Source: Echria macrotheca
Lineage: Eukaryota; Ascomycota; Sordariomycetes; Sordariales; Schizotheciaceae
NCBI GenBank assembly: GCA_030411725.1
Contig: MU839829.1
Coordinates: 1,178,001-1,242,000 of the forward strand
Length of the DNA stretch: 64,000 nucleotides
Direction: 5' to 3'
Below, piece by piece: positions 9,583 to 19,479 of this stretch. The stretch's first letter is position 1, and every line of letters starts with the position of its first letter. The notes beneath the pieces are model-generated. The model saw only the letters and a program-made list of their open reading frames with translations, had not been told where the DNA came from and did not search any database. A program made the position numbers and the translations under genes.

Positions 9583-11912
9583 GTCAGGCTTCGTCCGAGC
9601 ATTTCGTCCCATCATCTACGGAATACGGGAAGTCGCATAACAAAGTTTATATTAATGTGCATGAGCCCCCGGGTCGTTGGGTTATGTTTTTGCGGAGAAG
9701 CCAGCAGAGACTGAGTTTTACGGGGACCACCATCTCATGTGCGCGTTTGTTCAATATGAAACAAGAGTAAATTTTGCTGAGGCTTAAATTTTTTATTTTT
9801 TCACCAGTAATTTGGCCCTCGGCGGAGACGGTGCGGAGTCGGCCGGGGCGCAGCCGGCCCTTGGCAACGGCAGGCCCCACATGGACTCCCGCTTCACCTG
9901 GATGTGGGTCCAGCCGTCGACCGGCTGTCCGGCACTTGTCGACCGTGTCGCTGGGCACAGTTGGCGCGGGTATTGTACATGTGACACTGATTATCCACGC
10001 GCGCTATACGCCTACGAGGCCAATTCCAGACCAGAAAGCTGCAGTTTCCAGCAGGAGCTGAAGGGCTCGGGTGGAAAATGATAAGCGTGTCCACTGTCGG
10101 TCCGGGAAAGCCTGGCCAGCTGGGAGCCAGTCACGAGTCACGGGCGGTGACTTTGGCGGGAGGAAGGATCGTGGGCTTCTGCTTCGATTTCCCCACTTCC
10201 CCACCCAGGATACAGGCAATAGCGACAGAAAAGAGACAGGGTATGAATCATTAGTCGCGACATCAAGTAATGGCGAGCAGAATCCCAATACCCTCGAATT
10301 TGCATCGTGTGCGAGCGACAACAATGGACGAGATGTCCAAGCTGCGGTTCCCGAGCCTGAGCCTGGACCATCGGAGAGGGCCGCCACCCGTCTGACAGCG
10401 TGCATCCAAGGGCGGAAATGGAGGGGGGAGCCGTCGCAATTTGAATGAAGCGGTACCGACGGTATCGGCCGCGGCAGGGCTTGAGAACCCCCACGGAGAT
10501 AATAAGCGCTCCCACCACCACCAAATGCTTTGTCGCGTGGTTGATGTCGAGTCTGGGGATTATCTTGTCCTTATCAGGAACCTCGGCGGCGACAGAGCTT
10601 GTGCCACCTGCAAGGCATCTGCGCGCCCCGGCCTTCTCTACTGGCTACAGCTGTACAGCATGCTTCTAGCGTCTTGGCGAGATAGCCGGCCCCCGCCTTT
10701 GCCATGCAGCCCCTCTCCAGCTCGTCGCGCATCTTCAATCTTGCTGCCCACCTTGACACGACCCGATTAGCCACGCTGATAGGGAATCGCTTTCGGTCAG
10801 TCCGCGCCCGCCCCAACTCGGCCAGGAAACGCGAGCTGGTCCCGGCAGCAGCGCACTAACTACCGCGCCGCTGGGTGCGGACGAGGCCTTCCAATCGAGG
10901 TCTCGGCCCTCGACGACGCTGCCCGGGGAGGCCCGGCAGCACCGCAGTCTTCCCAGAGCATGCCCCTCGCTCGCTGGCTCGCTGGGCGGCCCACTGGGTC
11001 GAGTGGTTGCTCGGCTTGTCCTGACGTCGATATGGCGGTCCAAAACTGGCCCGAGACACACTTCCAGGGAACCGGGAACGCGAGTGGCAAGCTGGCAAAA
11101 CACAACGCTGGATGATGAGCGTCGCACTCGCCCGCGAGCTGCCGGCGGACCTGGGAGCTTGGATGCTTCGATCCAAGCTTGGCTGCACAGCACGCAGAGG
11201 TGGTGTGGGGGAAGCCACCCATCACATCCTACCACTCACTTCCTGGTCCATTGCATCCATTCGATCCGTCCTCGCGCTCCAGCTCGCCCCCAGCCAATGA
11301 CGGCCACAGGACATGCCCACTCTCGCCAAGTGTCGCAGGACGCCATGCTCCTTGCTTCCTAGGCCCGGCCCAGCCCATCCCAACCATCGCGGAGCTGGCC
11401 ACTGCCTGCCTCGCCCGGCCGGCTCAGCAGCGGCATGCTCCAACAAGGCGAGGTCGCTTTGGGAAACGAACTCCCCCCAAATGGCCCTCTCCATTGCCCA
11501 GAGATAAGGGTGTTTTCGGCTTGATGTCTATCCTTTTTGCGGCCATGCATCTAGGGTCTTCCTCTTCTGGCCACAGCCCGTGCCTCCAGTCCGGAGCTAT
11601 CATAAAGACGGGGTGCTCCTCCAGCCTCGGTCGTCTGGTTTTCTAGCTCCTCGTCGCTGCCGTCTCGGGCCTTGTCAGAGTCTCGGTGGAAAATCCTCCT
11701 CGCTCACCTGGCCATCGAGTCGATCTTGTCGCTGCGACTCCCCACCGGCTCAATCTGCCGGACGGACCTGACGTCGATTCCGAGCCCTCCGACCGACGCG
11801 GCTCCGCGCCACTCGACTTTTCGCTACCCTCCTATCTGGATCCTCGCTTCCGCAACCACATCCCACAACACAAAATCGATTCGTGCAGGGTTCAGTACCA
11901 GAAACCGGCAAA
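9583..11912. other. long intergenic region upstream of purine permease
   Basis: About 2.3 kb with no recognisable gene. ORFs here overlap on all frames and have no family features. The distal half (about 10.7-11.9 kb) is C- and CT-rich, compatible with a long leader and promoter for the permease. HGATAR-like sites are listed separately. Confidence 0.45.
10497..10576. promoter_or_regulatory. cluster of GATA motifs upstream of purine permease
   Basis: AGATAA at 10497-10502 and, on the opposite strand, TTATCT (10560-10565) and TTATCA (10571-10576); another AGATAA is at 11502-11507. Fungal AreA/NIT2 activators bind HGATAR, often in pairs, and regulate purine uptake genes. The sites lie 0.4-1.4 kb upstream of the permease ATG. 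Such short motifs also occur by chance. Confidence 0.25.
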
Positions 11913-13833
11913 ATGGGTTGGATTCACAACACCAACCTGAAAATCGCCCAAAGCCCTGTTGGGCGATGGTTCAAGCTCGAGGGGTCGGGTGTTGTGAGTT
12001 TGAGCTCATGAACGTGTAAAAAATGGCCATTTTGTGCTGATGTCCACCCCTCACAGCACAAAGAACGAAAGGGATCGTATTTCTTCACTGAGATGCGTGC
12101 CGGCCTGGCCACCTTCTTCGCCATGGCGTGAGTTTTTTTTAGGTGATGATGTCGAGGCTGCTCTGACAGCATCCTAGGTACATTATTGCTGTCAACGCCA
12201 GCATCGTTGCCGACAGCGGTGGCACTTGCGTCTGCGACAGCACTGCCGACGACCCGATTTGCTTGACCAACCAGGACTACCTCCTCTGCGTGGGTGAGGT
12301 GAAGAGAGATCTTGTCACGGCCACGGCTGCCATCTCAGCCTTTGGCAGCTTCTTCATGGGTCTGCTTGCCAACATGTATGTTTGACCGTGTTCGGCCCGA
12401 CCCAACATCGAGCCGGTGTTGGGACACCACTGACAGCTTCCAGGCCGGTTGCCATCGCCCCAGGAATGGGTCTGAACGCTTACTTCGCCTACACGGTTGT
12501 TGGGTTCCACGGCAGCCACAGCGTCCCCTACCAGGTTGCCCTGACGTCCATCTTCGTCGAAGGCTGGATTTTCTTTGCGCTGGCTCTCTTCGGAATGCGG
12601 CAGTGGCTCGCTCGCGCCATTCCCCGCTCCATCAAGCTCGCCACCAGCGTCGGTATCGGTCTTTTCCTAACCATCATCGGTTTGACGTATGCGGAGGGTA
12701 TCGGTCTCATCACAGGCTCGACGGCCACTCCCGTCACACTTGCTGGCTGCCCGCCCGACACGAAGCTCGAGGACGGCACGTGCCCCGACAGCACCAAGAT
12801 GCGCAACCCCGTCATGTGGATCGGTATTTTCTGCGGTGGTGTTTTGACGTCGATCCTGATGCTGTACAGAATCAAGGGCGCCATCATCTTCGGCATCATC
12901 CTGGTTTCCATCATCTCGTGGCCCCGTCCGACCCCGGTCACGTACTTCCCCTATACCCCTGTGGGCGATGACAGCTTCGACTTCTTCAAGAAGGTCGTCA
13001 CCTTCCATCCGATCCAGCGCACTCTCAATGTCCAGGAGTGGAGCGTCAGCAGCTACGGCGGGCAGTTTGGTCTGGCTCTCATCACCTTCCTGTACGTCGA
13101 CATCCTCGACTGCACCGGCACGCTGTACTCGATGGCTCGCTACGCCAACCTGATCGACGAGAGGACGCAGGATTTCGAGGGCTCCAGCATTGCTTACATG
13201 GTCGACTCCGTCACCATCTCGATCGGCGCTCTTTTGGGCACCCCTCCCGTCACAGCTTTCGTCGAGTCCGGTGCTGGTATCGGAGAAGGCGGCAAGACTG
13301 GTCTGACGGCCATGTCCTCGGGCATCTGCTTTTTTATCTCCATCTTTTTCGCCCCCATCTTTGCGTCTATCCCGCCGTGGGCTACCGGCTGCGTGCTCAT
13401 CCTGGTCGGGTCCATGATGGTGGCGGCTGTGACGGAGATCAACTGGAAGTACATGGGCGATTCGATCCCTGCGTTCGTGACCATCGCCCTCATGCCCTTC
13501 ACCTACTCGATTGCCGACGGTCTGATTGGCGGCATCTGCATGTACATCCTGATCAACACGGTCGTCTGGCTGATTGAGAAGGCCTCGGGTGGCCGCATCG
13601 TGCCGCCGAACAAGCATGAGAAGGAGCCGTGGACCTGGAGGATCCCTGGTGGCGTGCTGCCTCCGTGGGTTACCCGCCTCGCCAAGGGCAAGAAAGACTT
13701 TTGGCGCGACGACACCTCGCTGTCGGGCGACGAGGTCCATTCGGACGGTGGCCCGGAGAAGGTGGTGCACGATGAGCCGTCCAAGGGATCGCAGGAGAAG
13801 TCGGAAAAGTCGGAGCCCGAGAAGCTGGCTTAG
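11913..13833 (+). CDS. azgA: AzgA-like purine (adenine/guanine/hypoxanthine) permease
   Basis: Proton-coupled purine transporter of the AzgA branch of the NAT/NCS2 superfamily, plasma membrane. Exons 11913-11993, 12057-12127, 12178-12375 and 12444-13833 give 579 aa, the normal size. N-terminus MGWIHNTNLKIAQSPVGRWF and the following SYFFTEMRAGLATFFAMAYI are highly typical. Family motifs are the PVAIAPGMGLNAYFAY segment, the GTPPVTAFVESGAGIGEGGKTG signature, and about 12 hydrophobic segments. The tail from about residue 510 is charged and cytosolic. All four exons join in phase. Nitrogen-source control by GATA factors is plausible. Confidence 0.95.
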
Positions 13834-14366
13834 AAGCCCGGCGAGATGGGTGGCGGTGTGTGCAAATTTGAGGTGGATTTTTTTCAGGGAGGACTAGAAG
13901 CTTGCTTGTTAATACCCATAGTAGCGGTCGAATATACAATGCCGTTGTTTTCACTGTCATTCGTGTTTCCGTCTTGGTGAGGTAAACAATGTGTGGTACC
14001 CCTGAGTGGGTATTATCCGGACAAGGGATGGATGGACATCTACAATCCAAGAAATAGTAAGTAAGCAAATCACTATTGCATGTTTATTGTAAATCTTACC
14101 ATGCACCCGCAAACACTGAGACGATGTTATGTCCGTCTTCTTGGGATATTCGACCTTCTGAACCGGATGCCACCCTCCTTGACGATCTCTTCTCCGCGCG
14201 GCAAAAGTTCGGGCTTTCATCATTCCGTCTGACTTGATAATGCGACGTCGACAAAGCCAAGCCGGAGGATAAAACCACCAGCCAGCGCAATTCTTGTGTC
14301 GCTAGAAGTTATTCCCGTCATGCCTGTTCCCTCTTCGTACGGTATTTCTCTTGTATTTAACAAAGC
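13834..14366. other. intergenic region
   Basis: 3' UTR of the permease gene and upstream region of the GFA-domain gene. No feature recognised. Confidence 0.4.
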
Positions 14367-15671
14367 ATGAACATCTCCATCTCCTGCCACTGCGGAACGG
14401 CCCGCCAGGAGCTGACACTGGCGACAGCCGCAGGTAATGCTCCCATCCCGCTCTGCCACTGCACCAGCTGTCGGCACATGTCCGGCCTCCTATTCACCTC
14501 GTACCTCCCGCTCGACACCTCAACGGCCGCCGTCCCGCGACTGACAGGGCTGACGAGCTACTCGTCATCATCGTGCCCGACATCCCCGGGGAAGCGATAT
14601 TTTTGCTCAACCTGCGGGTGTCACGTCTTCCGCTCCACCGAGACCAAGACCAAGACAGACGGTTGGTCTCCTCCCGAACAATGGGAATGGGAATGGGCCG
14701 TCGCCACGGGCGTTACTACTACCTCACCGGACCTGCCTACTAGTTCTACACCTATACCCAGCTGGGAGCACATCAACACCGACGAGACCAACGACGGCGG
14801 ACTCTCCATCTACCTCCCCAACAGCACCACTCCCCCGTCCCCGTCACCCTACATCCCATCCCTATCCTCATCTCTATCCCTACCCGCCTCCTGCGCCTGC
14901 AACCGCATCACCCTAAACATATCCCCCCCCTCAGATCTGAGCACCCACCCCCGCTCAAACTACCCCGACCTCCTCCTCCCCTACCACAAAACGCCCCCCT
15001 CCCAAATCTCCAACCCCTCCGACATAAAATGGTGGCTTCGAGATCCCTCCCCGTCAGCGAAACCACCCCAGAACGACCCGATAAACCATCCCTCTCTCGG
15101 CCCTAACCCCTTCTCCAACCCCACCCAACCGGAGTCCACCCCAGAACAGAGATATAAATACCTAGCAGGAACATGCACCTGCGCATCATGCAGACAAACC
15201 TCCGGCTTCGAGATCCAAACATGGGCCTTTATACCCCGGACCAACATATCCATCGACACCAACACCAACACAAACATCTCCCCCCCTCCGGCCACAACCA
15301 CGACCACCATCACCAATGAAGATCCAAAAGAAATAACCACCACCACCACAACGCCGCTAGACTTCTCAAAGCTCCCCCCAGCCTTCCTAACAAGCTACCC
15401 CTCCTCAGAAGCAGCGGTCCGAGAATTCTGCCCGACCTGCGGAGCGACAATCTTCTGGCACGATATCCACCGCCCCGATCTGATCGACGTCAGCGCCGGT
15501 CTGTTCCGCTGTCCCTCCGGCGGCGCTAGGGCCGAGTCCTTTCTGAGCTGGTGGACGGGCCGGACGTCCTTCTCGGAGGAGGTCAGGACCGGTAGGAACG
15601 GGTGGGTTGCCGACTGGGCTCAGGCGCTGGTTTCACAGCTGGAAAGAACACTACAGCAATCACATGGATAA
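14367..15671 (+). CDS. double GFA (CENP-V/formaldehyde-activating) domain protein
   Basis: Contains two copies of the zinc-binding GFA fold (Gfa/CENP-V type). Intronless, 434 aa. Domain 1 (about 3-95) has CHCG, CHCTSC and FCSTCGCHVF; domain 2 (about 165-400) has CACN, CTCASC and FCPTCGATIFW followed by DVSAGLF. These CxC / CxxC sets are the zinc ligands of the family. The two domains are separated, and domain 2 is internally stretched, by Pro/Ser/Thr/Asn-rich low-complexity inserts whose codons are unusually C-rich. The family name comes from bacterial Gfa, but most fungal members have no established substrate, so an enzymatic role should not be assumed. No signal peptide. Confidence 0.8.
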   Translation: MNISISCHCGTARQELTLATAAGNAPIPLCHCTSCRHMSGLLFTSYLPLDTSTAAVPRLTGLTSYSSSSCPTSPGKRYFCSTCGCHVFRSTETKTKTDGWSPPEQWEWEWAVATGVTTTSPDLPTSSTPIPSWEHINTDETNDGGLSIYLPNSTTPPSPSPYIPSLSSSLSLPASCACNRITLNISPPSDLSTHPRSNYPDLLLPYHKTPPSQISNPSDIKWWLRDPSPSAKPPQNDPINHPSLGPNPFSNPTQPESTPEQRYKYLAGTCTCASCRQTSGFEIQTWAFIPRTNISIDTNTNTNISPPPATTTTTITNEDPKEITTTTTTPLDFSKLPPAFLTSYPSSEAAVREFCPTCGATIFWHDIHRPDLIDVSAGLFRCPSGGARAESFLSWWTGRTSFSEEVRTGRNGWVADWAQALVSQLERTLQQSHG

Positions 15672-16238
15672 TGTCTCCATTTCCTTTCTGCTCTGTAGTC
15701 TGTCTGTCTAGCTAGGCGGGAATCTACTGAGACCAAAAAAAGCCTGGTAGGGCCGTGAGGCGAGTCTCTCTCGGCTTCAGCATTAATACTATACACTGCG
15801 ATCCATGTAAATGAGACCCAATGGTCAAGGGGTAAAGACGAGAACTCTCATCAGAACCCGTGAACCCCCGAATCATGCCCCCGATCTCCTGACCCAGAGA
15901 ACCACTTCCTCGAAATCGTCGCGACTGGGTCTCGAGGACATAACAAAAAAGCTTCCGCATGCTAGCTAAAGTACCGTGAGACTAGACACTTTATTCACGC
16001 TTCAGGTACACTTACTAACTGGTGGCCGGTTCAAAACTCTCCTTCGGATGTAAGCCTTTGAACAAAAGGCATCGGGAGCACAAACTGTCTCCTCGCTCGG
16101 CCATGTCTTTGTGGGTGTATCATGCCGACACTAGTGAACAAAAAGCCCCAGGCTCTGGCCTGCCAGGTACAAGGGCCGATACGATCTCCGGGATGGACTG
16201 CCCCAAGATTCCTCAGTGCGCTTGCGATATGAACGGAA
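15672..16238. other. convergent intergenic region
   Basis: Between two convergent genes; expected to hold both 3' UTRs. No RNA gene or ORF of note is seen. Confidence 0.45.
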
Positions 16239-18513
16239 CTAGGGCTCGGTATTTTCAGTCGTGACTGCTTCGGACTCCGGCTTTTCCGGCGCTGTCTCGG
16301 GCGCCACGTTCTCCTGGCCGTTCGCTGTCGGGATCCCCTCCACCAACGGACCGCCCGCATGGCCGTCCCGCTCCATCATGGCGGCGAGCCGGGCAGCACG
16401 CCCTTCTTTCTTCCTCGGAACCGGAGCTGATGCACTGTCAGCGGGAGAAATAAGTTTCACGACCGCCCAACTTACCTCGTCCATTTTCTTGGACATAAAA
16501 CTGTCTCAAGAGAGTGACGGCCTCATCTCTACCCCAGCCACCCTCGACCTCGTACCCCCGCTCCACATTTCCTCCGTCGCCAGGAAGAGGGGCCTCGACC
16601 GGTGCAGAAACGCCGTTATCAGTCCTTTCCTCAGTCTGCGAAGGCTGGCCATCCTCAAGGGTGCTGGCTGAGGCAGGGCGGCGCTCCAGGGTGGGCCTCA
16701 CGAGGCCTCTGTTGTTCTGAGGGGCTGGCGACGGGGGAGCTGAAGCCAGACTGCGAGGCGAGTTCATGTGAATGCGGAATACGCCGCCGGTGCCGCCAAA
16801 CTTGTCATTGACAGCTCCAAAGTAAACCTTCCTGATCCGAAGCTGGCGGAGCAACGAGGCACACATGACGCATGGCTCGACAGTGACATATAAAACGCAT
16901 TCCGAGATAACAGCTCGATCAACTCGGGGCGAGGGATGTAGCTTCTGTCCGTACGGGAAGAGATGGCCGTCGGTAGGGTCGACATCGCCCCATGAGCTGG
17001 TCTCGACATCGGGAGACGACGAACGGGCCTGATTCGTTTTGTCGCCGAGAGGCATGTTCTTCGGCACCGACTGTCGTTTCTTTTTGGGGCTTTCGATGTC
17101 GGAAGAAGGCGCGTACGAGAGCAAGGCGCAGATAGCCATCAGCTCGGCATGTCTGGTACCATTGCGGCTGACGTTTGTTGCATTCATTCCCCTTGCGATA
17201 ACACGGTTGTTGTGGACAATCACACAACCCACGGGCGTCTCATTGGTTTTGAGTGCAAGCCTCGCCTAACAAACATGATTAGCAAAGCGTTCCACGGCAA
17301 AGTAAAGAATGTGTAACCAGACTGGGGTGGCCATGGCGGACCGAACCGCTGGAGAGAAAGAGGCAAAGGAATAATTGTGGACCGACGCTGACGTATCGGA
17401 TACACAACAGCTATCGTACAACTTTCAACCGTGAGGGGTACGGTGAAATGAGCGACGCGTCTGTGGCCACCCAGATGGCCTGGATCAGGCCTTGGTCGCA
17501 TGCATAGCAGAAAGAGAGAAGCCATATGGCCAAGTAGTTGGATGCTGGGGACGCTGGGGAGGGGGATTGGCGACAGACAAACATACCATATCGAGCGCTT
17601 CACGCATGAAACCACTGTGAATGGCCCTCTCGGCCGCCTCCTCGGGGGTCTCATTCTGGGTTTGTGCGGATAGCTGCGTATCATCGAGGCCTGTCATGAA
17701 GGCATTCGACTCCTTCAGCTTGCTAGTCTGAGAGACGTCGTGCGATAGCGGCACTGCCGGGTAGCGCAAGACTTCTCTCGTGGGATTTCCGTCCGGATCT
17801 AGCCCGAAGTTGCGAGAAGACCGTGGGCGGACTTCGAGTCGGGACATTTCTTTCTCCTTGTCGGGGAGACTGACTTCCTTCGCGACCGGCTTGGGCTGTG
17901 ACATCAAAGCCGGCATCTCGGGGACCCCGCTATCGTCGATGCGCATCTTGTTGATGCCATTGCTGACTACAGACACGGCAGGACCAGAGTTTTCGGTAAT
18001 GAGGCCAGTAGTAGTACGGTTCGCTGGCTGCGCCGAGGATCCGGGAGCCGGAGGCTTGGGGCATGCGTTCTGCTTGGTTTCCCTCTTGGGCTGCAGGGGA
18101 AGGCGCGGCAAGGCGGGAATGATATTCGGGACGGGGAGTTTCCTGGGAGGTTGTTGCGGCGGCGGGGCCGCGGGAGACGACGACGAGGGACTCATGTTTG
18201 CGTCGGAGCAGCCCGGGCTCTCGTTGCCTTCGAGGTCGCTGTCGAGGTGGTTGGAATCGTGGGCAGGCCTCGAGGAAGAAGAGGGGGTGGTGGTAGCAGA
18301 GCAAAGAGGATCCGTTTGTTCAGGCAGAGTTTTGGGAGTTGGGTAATTGTGTGCAGAAAGGGAGAAGGAATGGAGGACTCGTCTCGAGGCGCGCCGAAAG
18401 GCATCGAGGACCAGGACGAAAACAGATCTGAAGAGGGCCAGGACCCGCCGACCGATGGCCGAAATGGGTGCCAACACAGTGACTGCCATATTCCTCGCCG
18501 AGAGACGAACCAT
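16239..18513 (-). CDS. tad2: tRNA-specific adenosine-34 deaminase catalytic subunit (Tad2-like) with long N-terminal extension
   Basis: Deaminates A34 to inosine in tRNA anticodons; catalytic partner of Tad3. Exons 18513-17587, 17265-16476 and 16426-16239 give 634 aa. The deaminase starts near residue 295: GFMREALDM-ARLALKTNETPVGCVIVHN (joined across the first intron), then the zinc/catalytic HAE (GTRHAELMAI) and PCVMC (EPCVMCASLL), then FGAVNDKFGGTGGVF. About 70 residues, Ser/Lys-rich, separate HAE and PCVMC, more than in compact Tad2 proteins. The first 290 residues are Pro/Ser-rich with a basic-hydrophobic N-terminus (LALFRSVFVLVLDAFRR). The start is uncertain: 18513 (MVRLS) is a choice, and ATG at 18636 or downstream are alternatives. 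The 321-bp first intron is long for this window. Confidence 0.8.
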
Positions 18514-19479
18514 TTTCGAGCACTTCCTCCTTCCCACCACTCCCCACCCACGCTTGCAGTCACCACGGGGCCGGCCTGGTCTCCCCGTCAAACAGATGGA
18601 AAAGAATAAAATGTTAAGAAGGGCAGGGTCGGCCACGAAAAACCTGCCCCGCTGTCACCGCTGGTCCAGCTGGCTCGAGACGACCGGAAGGAGCGACCTT
18701 GGTGGTTTTTGGTTTTTGTATCTGAACACTCTGAGCACCCACCTCCTTGCTCTGTTGCACAAAAGGGGGTCTTGGACGCTGCAGGGCTCAGCAGAGAGAA
18801 GTAGGGCCTGGAGACTCTTGGAAACGCCAAAGTGGCATGGACGGGCGGGAGCCGCATTAAGAGGGGGAGAACATGTCGGCAGGACGTGACGGGCCAGCGA
18901 ACATCCACAGTCAAAAGTTTGACCTGTCTTGTTGCACCTGCGCTACGTTCGACGATGCAGTCGGCCAATGCCGAGAAAAAGAAAATTCACTGCAGACTGA
19001 ATCACCCCGATAAATACATACACCCCACATTTGCGAAACCCTAACAGTTGCCAAAGTCAAACTTCATCTCATCGCAAACATCTCAGAAGACAAGTCACAG
19101 CGTTTGGAGCAGGTTTAAAATTACGGCGGTCTGCAAGGACCTATTCATTGTCAAACGACCCAAAGGCCAGTGGTACTAACGGAAAACTATGAGCAACACT
19201 GGGCCAAGGGCAAAGGTCCTTCCAGCCGTCGCGCTGGTTGCCCTCCCCAAAACACCCATCCGACGCACCACGACCTCTCCTGCCCACGGCAGAAAATAAT
19301 GCCCCGAATACAAGTACAGCATAGTGAAGGGAGCAACCGCTTGTCTCGTCGTCTTTAACCCAGGGTATCAACCAAACCAATGCAAGCACGCTCAAAGAAA
19401 CCGAAACCAAGCCCAAAGCCAAACCACGGCGGCTGGAAGCATGCCGCCGACTTGTCGACAACCGTCGACACGGTCGATC
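18514..19479. other. intergenic region
   Basis: Upstream of tad2 and downstream of the half zinc-cluster gene. No supported gene. Confidence 0.4.

Noticed and set aside
10735..11235. Minus-strand ORF of 166 codons
   Set aside because: Lies in C-rich leader sequence with ORFs open in several frames at once; Arg/Ser/Pro/Gly-rich, typical of GC-rich non-coding DNA.
15780..15930. tRNA-like stretch
   Set aside because: A few B-box-like words were seen, but no consistent acceptor, D, anticodon and T arms can be folded.
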